The notes under the pieces: generated by a model
Told to the model about the DNA's origin: nothing
The model's database searches: none
Seen by the model: only the letters and a program-made list of their open reading frames with translations
NCBI RefSeq assembly: GCF_017355955.1
Contig: NZ_JAFFID010000001.1
Span: forward strand, 2,170,001 to 2,234,000
Direction: 5' to 3'
DNA: 64,000 nt
Source of the DNA: Sabulibacter ruber
GTDB lineage: Bacteria; Bacteroidota; Bacteroidia; Cytophagales; Hymenobacteraceae
Part shown: positions 1-9,734 of the stretch, piece after piece
How the letters are laid out: each line of letters opens with the position of its first letter
Numbering within the stretch: position 1 is the stretch's first letter
Position numbers and translations under genes: made by a program

Positions 1-2946
1 TCGGCGCTGTGCTTGTACTATTTATCGTTCTCGCTGGTCTCCAGAGGCGTTGAGAAAGACGCAACTGCGTTTGCCACTGATGCCAAAGGCAACGTAGACC
101 ACTACAGAAGACAGTCTTACATAGACTCGGTATGGAAAGCACCGGTTTTCAACTTCCTGGGCGCTGAGTATACCTACCAACAAGTAAAAGAAAGCGAACT
201 GGGTCTTGGCCTTGATCTGAAAGGCGGGATGCACGTAACGCTGGAGGTTTCTCCGGTGGAAATCATCCGCGCGATGGCCAGCAACCGCAAAGACCCTGCG
301 TTTGAGCAGGCCCTTGCCCGTGCTCAGAAACTGCAGGCCACCAGCCAGCAGAACTTTGTGGACCTGTTCTACAACTCCTACCGCGAGATTCAGCCAAACG
401 CGAAACTGGCTTCTCTTTTCGCGAACAGCACCACCCGTACCCTGAGCTACAATTCAACTGACAAAGAGGTACTGGCTGTCATCAACAAAGAGGTTGACGA
501 TGCGGTAGCCCGTTCCTTCAACATCCTGCGTACCCGTATTGATAAATTCGGGGTGAACCAGCCTAACATCCAGCACCTGAAAGGTACCAACCGTATCCAG
601 ATTGAGCTGCCAGGCGTTGACAACCCAGAGCGTGTGCGCAAACTGTTACAAGGTACTGCTAACCTGGAGTTCTGGGAAGTTTGGAGCATACAGGAGTACG
701 GACCTTACTTCACGCAGCTGAACGATTACCTGGTAAAACAAGAAGCAGCCAACAAACTGAAAGGCAACACCGCCGGTGCTTCTGCCCTTTCTGCTGCAAC
801 TGATACTACTAAAACACTGGCTAACGCAGCCGGTGCCGATACTTCTGCCTTGGCTGCTCAGTTGAGCAAACCAGCCGATAGCGCTGCTGCCAAGAAAGAC
901 TCTATCAACCCTAACCAAAGCTCACTGTTAGCGCGTCTGTTCACCACCCTGCCAAATGGCTTGGGCACTAACGTACGTGACACCGCTAAAGTAAACGCCC
1001 TGTTTGCGAAACCAGAAGTACGTGCCATCTTCCCTCAGAACCTGAAGTTCCTGTGGGGTGTGAAACCGATTGTGTCTAACGACGGTGCTGAGTTCCTGGA
1101 ACTGTATGCCGTGAAAAAAGGCCGCGATGGCAAAGCTCCTTTGACTGGTGAGTACATTGCCGATGCCCGTCAGGATTACGATCAGCAAGGCCGTCCTGAG
1201 ATCACCATGAGCATGAACGCCGCTGGTTCCAAAAAATGGCAGCGTTTAACTGGTGACAACATTGGTCGTCAGGTAGCCATTGTGCTGGATGACTATGTGT
1301 ACTCTGCCCCAGTGGTACAAAGCGAGATTGCCGGTGGTAACTCTTCTATCTCTGGTTCTTTCACCATTGAAGAAGCGCAAGACTTAGCCAACATCCTGAA
1401 AGCCGGTAAAATGCCAGCTCCTACCCGTATTGTGGAAGAAGCCATTGTAGGTCCGTCTTTGGGTCAGGAAGCCATCAACCAAGGATTGCTTTCTTCTTTG
1501 GCCGGTATGGGTCTGGTAGTACTGTTCATGTTTGCTTATTACAGCAAAGGTGGTCTGGTAGCTAACATTGCCCTGTTCTTCAACATCTTCTTCATCATTG
1601 GTATCCTAGCGCAGTTTGGTACTGCCCTTACCCTGCCTGGTATTGCTGGTATGGTATTGACCATGGGTATGTCTGTGGATGCGAACGTACTGATCTTTGA
1701 GCGTATCAAAGAAGAGTTGCATGGCGGCATGAGCATGGGCGAAGCCATCAAGAAAGGGTATAGCAAAGCGTTCAGCTCCATCTTTGACTCTAACGTGACT
1801 ACGTTGCTGGCCGGTATTATCCTGTACTTCTTCGGTTCAGGTCCGGTGAAAGGTTTCGCCATCACCCTGATGATTGGTATTGCTACTTCCTTCTTCACAG
1901 CCGTTTACGTATCCCGTCTGCTGATTGAGTGGATGACCAAAGGCAAAGAAACCAGCAAAATCTCCCTGGAGACGCCGCTTTCCAGAAACTGGTTCAAAAA
2001 CATCAAGTTCGATATCCTGGGCAACCGCAAGAAAGCATACATGTTCTCTATTGCTTTCATTCTGTTCGGTATTGTGGCGGTGTTCATCAAAGGCGAGTTG
2101 CCGTTGGGCGTTGACTTTAAAGGTGGCCGTTCTTACGTAGTAGACTTCAACAGCGCGGTTCCTGCTTCTGACGTACGTTCTGCGCTGGATGACGAGTTCA
2201 AAGGTGCCGGTACAGAGGTGAAAACCTACGGTGCTGCCAACCGTCTGAAAGTAACCACCAGCTACATTGCCGAAGATGAGTCAACCCAGGCTGACGAAAC
2301 CGTAAGAGCCGCTTTGGTGCAGGGTCTGAAAGAATACCAGAACCAGAACCCGCAAATTGTAAGCTCTTCTAAAGTGGGCGCCACCATGGCCGATGACATC
2401 CAGAAGACTGCCCTTGTTGCGGTATTGCTGGCCTTTGCGGGTATCTTCTTGTACCTGGCGGTGCGTTTCAGCCGCTGGCAGTTCAGCTTGGGCGGGGTAG
2501 TTGCCTTGATCCACGACGTGTTGGTGGTATTCTCTGCCTTCACCATCGCTAACCTGTTCGGTATCTCCTTTGAGATGGACCAGGTGTTCATCGCCTCCAT
2601 CCTGACCATCATTGGTTACTCCATCAACGACACCGTGGTAGTGTTTGACCGTATCCGGGAATACACCACTGAGAATCCACGCATGAAGTTCCGGGACCTG
2701 GTGAACCCAGCCTTGAACAGCACGTTCAGCCGTACCATCATTACCAACTTAACGGTATTGCTTGTAGTGATCATCCTTTTCGTGTTCGGTGGTGAGACCC
2801 TGAGAGGTTTCTCTTTCGCGATGTTGGTTGGTTCCTTGACCGGTACTTACTCTACCCTGTTCATTGCCGCGCCAATTGTAGTAGATACTACTAACGTGGA
2901 CAAAGAGAAACTGGTAGCTGTGAAACCAGCCGTTACTGCGGGCTAA
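1..2946 (+). CDS. secDF: Protein translocase SecD/SecF fusion (5' truncated by window edge)
   Basis: Inner-membrane accessory subunits of the Sec translocon, SecD and SecF fused in one chain as is usual in Bacteroidota; they use the proton gradient to pull secreted proteins out. The frame is open from base 1, inside the first membrane segment, so the true start lies upstream. The SecD half shows GLGLDLKGGMH in the first periplasmic domain and SVDANVLIFERI in its fourth helix. The SecF half shows LGVDFKGGRSYVVDF after a new membrane segment and SINDTVVVFDRI. Between about residues 255 and 305 the first periplasmic domain carries an Ala/Thr/Ser-rich low-complexity insert. A strong palindromic terminator follows at once. 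Confidence 0.97.
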   Translation, partial: SALCLYYLSFSLVSRGVEKDATAFATDAKGNVDHYRRQSYIDSVWKAPVFNFLGAEYTYQQVKESELGLGLDLKGGMHVTLEVSPVEIIRAMASNRKDPAFEQALARAQKLQATSQQNFVDLFYNSYREIQPNAKLASLFANSTTRTLSYNSTDKEVLAVINKEVDDAVARSFNILRTRIDKFGVNQPNIQHLKGTNRIQIELPGVDNPERVRKLLQGTANLEFWEVWSIQEYGPYFTQLNDYLVKQEAANKLKGNTAGASALSAATDTTKTLANAAGADTSALAAQLSKPADSAAAKKDSINPNQSSLLARLFTTLPNGLGTNVRDTAKVNALFAKPEVRAIFPQNLKFLWGVKPIVSNDGAEFLELYAVKKGRDGKAPLTGEYIADARQDYDQQGRPEITMSMNAAGSKKWQRLTGDNIGRQVAIVLDDYVYSAPVVQSEIAGGNSSISGSFTIEEAQDLANILKAGKMPAPTRIVEEAIVGPSLGQEAINQGLLSSLAGMGLVVLFMFAYYSKGGLVANIALFFNIFFIIGILAQFGTALTLPGIAGMVLTMGMSVDANVLIFERIKEELHGGMSMGEAIKKGYSKAFSSIFDSNVTTLLAGIILYFFGSGPVKGFAITLMIGIATSFFTAVYVSRLLIEWMTKGKETSKISLETPLSRNWFKNIKFDILGNRKKAYMFSIAFILFGIVAVFIKGELPLGVDFKGGRSYVVDFNSAVPASDVRSALDDEFKGAGTEVKTYGAANRLKVTTSYIAEDESTQADETVRAALVQGLKEYQNQNPQIVSSSKVGATMADDIQKTALVAVLLAFAGIFLYLAVRFSRWQFSLGGVVALIHDVLVVFSAFTIANLFGISFEMDQVFIASILTIIGYSINDTVVVFDRIREYTTENPRMKFRDLVNPALNSTFSRTIITNLTVLLVVIILFVFGGETLRGFSFAMLVGSLTGTYSTLFIAAPIVVDTTNVDKEKLVAVKPAVTAG

Positions 2947-2960
2947 CAGATTGCTTATAC

Positions 2961-3006
2961 ATCAAACAAAAAGGCCGGACTTGTTAGTCCGGCCTTTTTG
3001 TTTGAT
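2961..3006. terminator. Perfect 20-bp stem terminator after secDF
   Basis: A 20-bp perfect inverted repeat (2961-2980 with 2987-3006) and a 6-nt loop, with an A-run and T-run at the ends. It can work in both directions, although the minus-strand gene at 3177 ends 170 bp away. Confidence 0.9.
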
Positions 3007-3176
3007 ACAACTTTCAATGGATCAGCCATCAATCACCCCAAAACCATGGAACCGGGCGTTAGGTTGTAAGCGTTTTTACCCTGTTTTTCCTGAACCAGGT
3101 CAGAATTGAAAAAGCAATGGCTGTTCATTCCAGACAAACAGCTGGGTAGAATTCCATTGAACAATGATATTCACGT

Positions 3177-5426
3177 TTATTCCCAGGCAGGAACAGCTTG
3201 CGCAGGTCCTTCTTCCAGCGATTTGATCAGCTTAGGAATACCCACAATCCAGACGATATCTCCTTCCTGAAACACCAACTCAGAATCTGGATTAAGGATT
3301 CTTTCCCCTTTTCTTTCTATGCCCACAATCAACCCTTTGGTTTTCTCCCTGATGCCTGAATGGCGGATTGACTTGTTCAACAAAGCGGAGTTGTTTTTTA
3401 ACTGAAGCTTCTGAAGACTCACATTCTCCCGCTCACTGTCTTGCCCCGAGGTACTTCTGGCCTGGATAAACTTCCGGAACGCTTCAATCTGTTCCTCAGA
3501 ACCAAAAACATAGAGTTTGTCATGCGGGAACAGTTGTTCGTTACGGGTAGGTGCCATGATCGTACGGTCTCCTCGCTCAATCACGGCCACATTTACCCCG
3601 TACTTCTCCCTTATCTGCAACTCCAGAAGCGATTTGCCTACCACTCTGGCCTCAGGCGCCACGTCAAAGCTGGTCAGATGCACATTCCAGGGCGTGAGCG
3701 TATGGTGCATCTTGGCGGCTTCATGAATTTCGCGGGCATTGAGATTCCTTAGGAACCGGTTCTCAATCCGGATGTAGAACCGCTGTATTCTTTTGGAAAA
3801 GAAGACCATAAACGCCATAATGACAAGCCCCACCAAAAACGCCAGCTGCACCGAGAAGAACTGGTTTAGCAGGAAACCAATGAAAAGAACAGCAATGGCT
3901 ATTCTGGCAAAACCCAACACAATGACCAGGCTTCTATAATTCCGGTTGGCCCAGATGCGGCCTTGTGCCTCTTTCTGCGGATGGTGCACCGCCAAAGCCC
4001 AGAGAAACGGCGCCATCACCACCAGGGTAATCACGGTGGTGATGATGTCTCCCAGGTTGCCCTCCACTACATTTTGGGTGATAAAGGGATTCAGGTATCT
4101 GTCAGACAAAAGCACAATGCTGATGATGACCACGGAGTACACCACCAGGTTTATCAGATAAGATCTTAACACCAGTTTCCAGTCGCTGGTGGTGGAGATG
4201 GTTTGCGTGCCGGAGCTGTACTCATTCAAAGACTTCTGCCATTTCTCTGGTAAAACCCTTTCCACAAAGCGGTACAAGGGATCTGCCAGCCTGATCATGT
4301 AAGGGGTGGTGAAGGTGGTAATGGCTGAAACCGCTACCGCTACCGGATACAGGAAATCACTGGTTACTTTCAAGGTAAGGCCCAACGTGGCAATGATAAA
4401 GGAGAACTCCCCAATCTGCGACACGCTCATCCCTGACTGAATTGAGGTCTTCACGCCCTGCCCGGAAATCAACCCGCCGCCCGTAATACTCACGGCCTTC
4501 CCCACCAACGTCACCAGCGTGATGAGAGCAATGGGACCAGCATAGGTCACAATCATGGAGGGATTGATCAAAATACCCACAGACACAAAGAAGATAGCGC
4601 CAAACAAATCCTTGACGGAGGCAATAAGGTGTTCAATTTTCTCGGCTTTGGTGGTCTCGGCCAGGATAGAACCCATGATAAAAGCGCCCAATGCCGGGGA
4701 GAAACCTGCCTGAGCCGCCAGGATCACCATGAGCAGACACAAGGCAAGCGAGACAATCAACAAGGTCTCATCATTCATGAGTTTGCTGGTCTTGCGCAGA
4801 AAGGTAGGAATCAGGAAAATTCCGGCTAGAAACCAGAGCATCAAAAAGAAAGCAAGTTTCAGCACTGCTTCCAGCATCTCTGCCCCGGCAAACTGCTGGC
4901 TAACCGCCAACGTGGAAAGCAGCACCAGCAGCAAGATGGCTACCAGATCCTCTACAATAAGCACCCCAAACACCAGACCCGCAAAGCGTTGGGTTTTCAC
5001 GCCCAGTTCATCAAAGGCGCGGATGATAATGGTGGTAGAGGAGATGGAAAGGATTCCGCCTAGAAAGATGCTGTCCATGGTAGACCAGCCCAGAATCTGC
5101 CCGGTGAGATAGCCCAGCAGCAGCATGACCACCACTTCTATCAAAGCCATGATGGACGAGGCTCCGCCCACCTTCACCAGTTTCTTAAAGCTGAATTCCA
5201 ACCCCAGGCTGAACAGGAGGAAAATCACGCCTATCTCGGCCCAAATGTTGATGTTTTCTATTTCTATAATGGTAGGGAAAAGGGAAAAATGGGGCCCCAC
5301 CAGTAAGCCCGCTATGATATAGCCCAGGACTAAGGGCTGTTTCAGTTTTTTGAAGATAAGGGTAGTGAGACCGGCAGCCCCCAGTATCAGTCCCAGATCC
5401 GTCACAAGATGTGGTAAATGCGTCAT
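3177..5426 (-). CDS. CPA2-family cation:proton antiporter with two C-terminal RCK_C (TrkA-C) domains
   Basis: Monovalent cation (K+ or Na+):H+ antiporter of the KefB/CPA2 type in the inner membrane. The N-terminal ~390 residues form the usual bundle of about 12 helices, with QPLVLGYIIAGLLVGPH near the start and LGAFIMGSILAET later. A second membrane block of 4-5 helices (about residues 425-560) follows. Two tandem TrkA-C-like domains (about 595-660 and 680-745) end the chain, and no NAD-binding RCK_N domain is seen. The ATG at 5426 is preferred to a TTG 27 bp upstream because the hydrophobic N-terminus begins there. The gene stands alone. The ion transported cannot be read from sequence. Confidence 0.9.
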   Translation of the reverse strand: MTHLPHLVTDLGLILGAAGLTTLIFKKLKQPLVLGYIIAGLLVGPHFSLFPTIIEIENINIWAEIGVIFLLFSLGLEFSFKKLVKVGGASSIMALIEVVVMLLLGYLTGQILGWSTMDSIFLGGILSISSTTIIIRAFDELGVKTQRFAGLVFGVLIVEDLVAILLLVLLSTLAVSQQFAGAEMLEAVLKLAFFLMLWFLAGIFLIPTFLRKTSKLMNDETLLIVSLALCLLMVILAAQAGFSPALGAFIMGSILAETTKAEKIEHLIASVKDLFGAIFFVSVGILINPSMIVTYAGPIALITLVTLVGKAVSITGGGLISGQGVKTSIQSGMSVSQIGEFSFIIATLGLTLKVTSDFLYPVAVAVSAITTFTTPYMIRLADPLYRFVERVLPEKWQKSLNEYSSGTQTISTTSDWKLVLRSYLINLVVYSVVIISIVLLSDRYLNPFITQNVVEGNLGDIITTVITLVVMAPFLWALAVHHPQKEAQGRIWANRNYRSLVIVLGFARIAIAVLFIGFLLNQFFSVQLAFLVGLVIMAFMVFFSKRIQRFYIRIENRFLRNLNAREIHEAAKMHHTLTPWNVHLTSFDVAPEARVVGKSLLELQIREKYGVNVAVIERGDRTIMAPTRNEQLFPHDKLYVFGSEEQIEAFRKFIQARSTSGQDSERENVSLQKLQLKNNSALLNKSIRHSGIREKTKGLIVGIERKGERILNPDSELVFQEGDIVWIVGIPKLIKSLEEGPAQAVPAWE

Positions 5427-5718
5427 ATATGAACAAGTGTAAAGGAAATTCAACCGCTCGCTCCAAGGCAGCAGGCAGCATCAGGTTTGCTGGAATTTGG
5501 TATTCGAATAGCGGGAAGAGCTCCCTTTCCTTGGTTTAGAAACAATGGAGCAAGGCAGGAGCAGATTACTCCCTAATAGTAGTCGGTGGTCACGGTTTTG
5601 CGCAGAAACGCGCAGAACAGGCCATAAACGTAAAGGAAGCGGCAAGTGCAGGCACCAGCGTTTTACGCCGGCACAAAAAAGGCATCCGCCTCAGGTTTTC
5701 CGCAGGGATTCTGGGAAT

Positions 5719-6123
5719 CTAAGGGGCGTTGGGCTGAAGAGAAAAGAGAAGAAGTTTTTCCTGGGCTACAACCTCCCACGGGAAATTCAGGAGAGAGGGC
5801 AGGGAAAACGCTAACACCAAGGGCATGAACCCCTCTGAGGCACTGCCCTGCACGGCAGGGAACAATTTCAGGAGAGGCGCTTTGGCGGGTTTGGCATCTG
5901 GGAAGGCGTGAACCGCCTCCTGCTGCACCTTGGGAGTATCTGAGTGGCCCACCCCTGTTTTCAGGCTTGAACTTCCCGGGGCCGGTTTGCCCGTGGTGAA
6001 ACTCAGCAGAAATTTATAAACCTCTACCTCCTGCCCCGGCATCGTGAGTGCCCATAGCAGCATCACCCCCATCAGGGGCAATTTGAAAGGTGATTTTATA
6101 TATCTGAGTACCCGGTACAGCAT
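5719..6123 (-). CDS. Hypothetical protein with N-terminal membrane segment
   Basis: An unrecognised 134-residue protein. It has one hydrophobic stretch near the N-terminus (about residues 14-28), a polar Pro/Ser/Lys-rich middle, and a Leu/Phe-rich C-terminus. The ATG at 6123 is taken in place of an upstream TTG. It lies between divergently oriented neighbours with about 270-290 bp of non-coding DNA on each side. Coding status is uncertain: no domain is recognised, and the overlapping frames are also fairly open. It could be a lineage-specific anchored protein or a chance frame. Confidence 0.45.
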   Translation of the reverse strand: MLYRVLRYIKSPFKLPLMGVMLLWALTMPGQEVEVYKFLLSFTTGKPAPGSSSLKTGVGHSDTPKVQQEAVHAFPDAKPAKAPLLKLFPAVQGSASEGFMPLVLAFSLPSLLNFPWEVVAQEKLLLFSLQPNAP

Positions 6124-6396
6124 TATTGTAAAGTTAAAAATTTCTGGGCCTGTCGCCAAACCAGCTCTGGCTTTCGGGTGGTTTTCTCCCGTTTTACAAG
6201 CAAGACTGGCAGCATAACCGCTATCTCATTGCCATACAGATCATTTTTAACCTGTTTTCCTGGAAATACCCCTAAAACGGGCCTGGGCATTTTCTGTCCT
6301 GCGCGAACAGGATTGTGCCAGATAAAACCCTATATTTAGTATCTTGCTCATTGAGCACCTCTCAAGGTTAGCCTTCACCAGATACTTTCGCCGCCC

Positions 6397-7278
6397 ATGC
6401 TTTCCACCGCCGCCCATCACATAGATGTCAGAGCAGAACTCAAGAACATTCCCCTTATCTTATTAGGCATCCTCTCGGCCGGTATGGGGTTGAAAGGTTT
6501 TTTGCTGACCAACCACTTCATTGACGGCGGAGTAACGGGCATTTCCATGCTCATTACCCATCTCTTCGGGATACCGCTCTCCCTGCTGATCGTGGTCATC
6601 AACCTGCCTTTCATTTTTATGGGCTACCGCTACGTGGGCCGGGTGTTTGCCATCAAGAGTGCCTCGGCTATTGTGGGGCTATCGGTGTGTCTGGCGGTTG
6701 TGTCTTTCCCGGAGATTACGTCTGACAAGATGCTGACGGCCATTTTTGGGGGAGTGTTCATTGGGCTGGGGATTGGGTTGGCCATGCGCGGGGGAGCCGT
6801 TCTGGACGGCACCGAGGTAGCGGCCGTGCTGGTGAGCAAGGTGAATCCTTTGATGAAAGTGAGTGACGTCATTTTGTTGCTCAACATCATCATCTTCTGC
6901 ACCGCCGCCTTTTTCCTGGGCATGGATGTGGCCATGTACTCCATCCTGACGTATTTCTCGGCCTCCAAGATGATTGATTTCCTGCTGCACGGCATTGAGC
7001 AGTACACGGGCGTGACCATCGTCTCCCGCATGAGCGAGGAGATACGGGTGGCCATCACCGAGAAACTGGGCCGCGGCGTGACCATTTACCAGGGCAAGCG
7101 GGGCTTCGGGAAACGGGGCGATAACCTGGAGATTGATATCATTTTCACGGTGGTCACCCGCCTGGAGATCCCCGCCCTGCGCAAGGAAGTAAAGCTTATT
7201 GACCCGGAAGCCTTCCTGATCCAGCAAAGCATTGATGACACCGATGGCGGCATGGTGAAAAGACGCACTCTGCACTAA
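6397..7278 (+). CDS. YitT family membrane protein (DUF161 + DUF2179)
   Basis: Inner-membrane protein of the YitT family, whose function is unknown. The first ~200 residues hold about six helices, including the family-like stretches FIDGGVTGISMLITHLFG and AMRGGAVLDGTEVAAVL. The last ~75 residues form the soluble DUF2179 domain with RGVTIYQGKRGFG. The length of 293 residues is normal for the family. The ATG at 6397 is the only reasonable start and the gene appears monocistronic. A long palindromic terminator follows 25 bp downstream. Confidence 0.93.
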   Translation: MLSTAAHHIDVRAELKNIPLILLGILSAGMGLKGFLLTNHFIDGGVTGISMLITHLFGIPLSLLIVVINLPFIFMGYRYVGRVFAIKSASAIVGLSVCLAVVSFPEITSDKMLTAIFGGVFIGLGIGLAMRGGAVLDGTEVAAVLVSKVNPLMKVSDVILLLNIIIFCTAAFFLGMDVAMYSILTYFSASKMIDFLLHGIEQYTGVTIVSRMSEEIRVAITEKLGRGVTIYQGKRGFGKRGDNLEIDIIFTVVTRLEIPALRKEVKLIDPEAFLIQQSIDDTDGGMVKRRTLH

Positions 7279-7302
7279 ACCTGTCAACTGTCCTATTATA
7301 AT

Positions 7303-7364
7303 AAGCGAAACCTCCGTTTAGGGCTTGTTTTTCAGAAAACAGGTCCTAAACGGAGGTTTCGCTT
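7303..7364. terminator. Palindromic terminator between yitT-like gene and permease
   Basis: A 20-bp perfect outer stem (7303-7322 with 7345-7364). The inner part continues the dispersed palindrome family (gcttgttttt / gaaaacaggt). It sits between a plus and a minus gene end, so it may serve both. Confidence 0.85.
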
Positions 7365-7429
7365 TTGTGGATAATGCCCCTAATGAACTTCAACTCAGCA
7401 TTTCCTCTGATTGAAGCTAATCGCCTAAT

Positions 7430-8857
7430 CTAAGCGTTAATTTTTTCCTCTGGGGTTTTCTGGCCCACCAGGTTTTTCTTCAGGAACCACCAGTACATGG
7501 GAAAACCGGTAAGCATGAGCACCATACCAATTCCCGCTTCCCGCGGACGAACCAATATGGTGTTGAAGAACAAAGCCACGCAGAACACCACCATAATGGC
7601 CGGCACCACCGGGTAACCCCAGGCCTTGTACGGACGGTGCGCATCGGGCATTTTGCGGCGCAGGATGAACACGCCCAGCGTAGTGGCGCCATAATAGATG
7701 AACACCGCGAAGATGATCATATCGGTGAGTTGGTCAAAGGTACCGGAGAGCACCAGCACGCAGGCCCACACGCACTGGAACACCAGGGAGTTGGCGGGTA
7801 CTTGCGCCTGATTCAGGTTGGCGGCTTTCCGGAAGAACAGGCCTTCCCGCGCCATAGCAAAGTAGGTGCGGCAACTGGCCAGGATAGTGGCATTGGTACA
7901 GCCCAGGGTAGTCACCAGAATCAGGATGGAGATGAAAAAGCCGCCTCCGTTGCCCCAGAAGCTTTTCACGGCCTCAATGGCGGCAATCTGGTTTCCGGCT
8001 TTGAAAATGCCCTCAATGTCCTGAATGGGCAGCAGCGCCAGATATGTGGCGTTGACCAACAGGTAAATAGCGATCACGGTAAACACGCCAATGGTGATAC
8101 CGCGCGGAATGTTCACGTGCGGATCTTTGATTTCGCCGCCAACAAATCCCACCGAAGCCCAGCCCTGGTACGCCCAGAACGCCGAGAGCATGGCCGCAAA
8201 CACCGCGCTGAACGAAACCGGTTGATTGTTGGAGGTCTGCAAATCAAAACTGCGGCTGAGGTCGGCGTTTCCGCTTCCCAACCCGAAGAGGATGATGAGG
8301 CCAATCCCGATGAACACCAGAATGAGAATGGCGGTGCTCAGGCCGGCTCCCGCCTTCACGCCCCGGCTGTTGATCCAGGTCAGGAAAATGATGAGCAGAA
8401 TAGCCGTGAGTTTCACGTTGAAATCGGCGAAGGGATAGAAAACGCCCGCAATGCTTACATCGGCTAACTCTGGCAGCAACGGCGGCACCGCGGCCAGGCT
8501 GTGCAAAGACTGCGCAAACACGTAGGCCAGCGACGAAATACCCGCCGTCTGAATCACAGTAAACAGTGACCAGCCGTAGATAAAAGCGAAAAAGCGGTTG
8601 TAGATGCGTTTGTAATAGGCGTATTCGCCGCCTGTATCGGCGAGCAGACCGGCCACCTCGGCATTGCTTAAGGCCCCAAAAAGAGTGATAATCCCGCCTA
8701 AAAGCCAGCAGATCAGCACCCAGCCCGGCGAATGGAGCTCGGCGGCCATAGGCGCCACTTTCTTGTACACCCCAGACCCGATGATGTTCCCGATCACCAC
8801 TACCACTACCAAGCGGAGCCCCAAAGACCGATGAAGCTGCGTTGTATTACTACTCAT
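7430..8857 (-). CDS. APC-superfamily amino acid permease
   Basis: Amino acid/polyamine/organocation family transporter with 12 predicted helices over 475 residues. The first helix carries the unwound substrate-binding signature, here GNIIGSGVYKKV. NAEVAGLLADTGGEYAYYKRI follows in the region between helices 2 and 3. It resembles the LAT/serine-threonine exchanger branch, but the substrate cannot be assigned. The ATG at 8857 opens directly into a short cytosolic N-terminus. It is convergent with the upstream plus-strand gene, with a shared palindrome between them. Confidence 0.92.
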   Translation of the reverse strand: MSSNTTQLHRSLGLRLVVVVVIGNIIGSGVYKKVAPMAAELHSPGWVLICWLLGGIITLFGALSNAEVAGLLADTGGEYAYYKRIYNRFFAFIYGWSLFTVIQTAGISSLAYVFAQSLHSLAAVPPLLPELADVSIAGVFYPFADFNVKLTAILLIIFLTWINSRGVKAGAGLSTAILILVFIGIGLIILFGLGSGNADLSRSFDLQTSNNQPVSFSAVFAAMLSAFWAYQGWASVGFVGGEIKDPHVNIPRGITIGVFTVIAIYLLVNATYLALLPIQDIEGIFKAGNQIAAIEAVKSFWGNGGGFFISILILVTTLGCTNATILASCRTYFAMAREGLFFRKAANLNQAQVPANSLVFQCVWACVLVLSGTFDQLTDMIIFAVFIYYGATTLGVFILRRKMPDAHRPYKAWGYPVVPAIMVVFCVALFFNTILVRPREAGIGMVLMLTGFPMYWWFLKKNLVGQKTPEEKINA

Positions 8858-9734
8858 AATTGAAAAATTGTTTCTATAAAGAACGGAAATCTACGGAGAA
8901 ATCCTAACAACCCCAGAATTGGATTGCCTGAGGGCTCAGCCACAGCCCAATCAAAGGCGGCTAGTTTCCTTCCCATTTAGGAAATTCAGGCAGGAAACGG
9001 AAGATTGAGTCACCGTTGGGCGAGCGACCTCTCCTGCTGTTTTCAACTCCCTTCCAGAAAACGGCCCCAAAAAAGAACCCGGTGATTCTCTCCCTCACAG
9101 CTCAGAACTGCAGAAGAGCCGCGTCTCCACCGTAAGTCCCTCGCTGTAAACCTGTTCCTACCCATGTTTAAACATAAATCTGGCGAGTAAAGCCTTTGTA
9201 ATCAGAAATATCATTATTTTTGTAGACATGAAATACACCAAGGCCATCCCGTCAGCATTCCCTCAGAAGTTTGCGGTGGTTGATTTTCCTTTTCCGTTGG
9301 CCTGCCCCTTTCCTTTCTCCCAAATTCAGGTACTTTCTGTTGCCGCCTCAGAGCTTTCTTTGAGGAGCGGGAAAACAGCCTCTTTTTGTGATTTTAGGCA
9401 TAAACTGATGCCGGAAGAAACAAGCTTTCAACAGACTGCTGGCACCTTCTTCCGCTCTGATAGCCAGATAATTCCCGGCACCCTGAAAAAGGCGACCAGG
9501 AAAGGGAATGTTTCATTGCGTTTCTCCGTAAACGAACCTAATCACAACTGATCACACTACGCCTTTTCCTAAAACTGTGAAAATACCGGCCAATCCACTC
9601 TTGCTTCAGCATGAACTGAATGCCCAACCGGGCGGATTGGCTAATGTGTCGCGACTTCTCGGGAACAACCAATTACCGGTGGGCCGCGCCGCAAAGTGTC
9701 TCAATCAAATCTTTTTAATTCTTTCAACTCCTTT
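8858..9734. other. Long region without a convincing gene; possible promoter
   Basis: 877 bp between the divergent permease and nucleoside transporter genes. A TATTTTTG element (9215-9222), preceded by TTTG at 9195-9198 with a 16-bp spacer, resembles a Bacteroidota promoter but the spacing is short. A 107-codon frame from ATG 9228 is compositionally odd (rich in P, F and S) and is not accepted as a gene. An 8-bp inverted repeat, GCCAATCC...GGATTGGC, lies near 9590-9645. Confidence 0.4.

Noticed and set aside
5545..5828. Short plus-strand ORFs in the gap before the small hypothetical gene
   Set aside because: Basic, Arg/Lys/Gly-rich low-quality frames without a start context or homologous feature.
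7637..8467. 276-codon antisense ORF inside the amino acid permease
   Set aside because: His/Gly/Asn/Gln-rich reading of a GC-rich gene on the opposite strand; a typical shadow frame.
9228..9551. 107-codon ORF upstream of the nucleoside transporter
   Set aside because: Odd composition (rich in P, F and S), no domain, and no conserved feature. A promoter-like element directly before it is more likely for the downstream gene.
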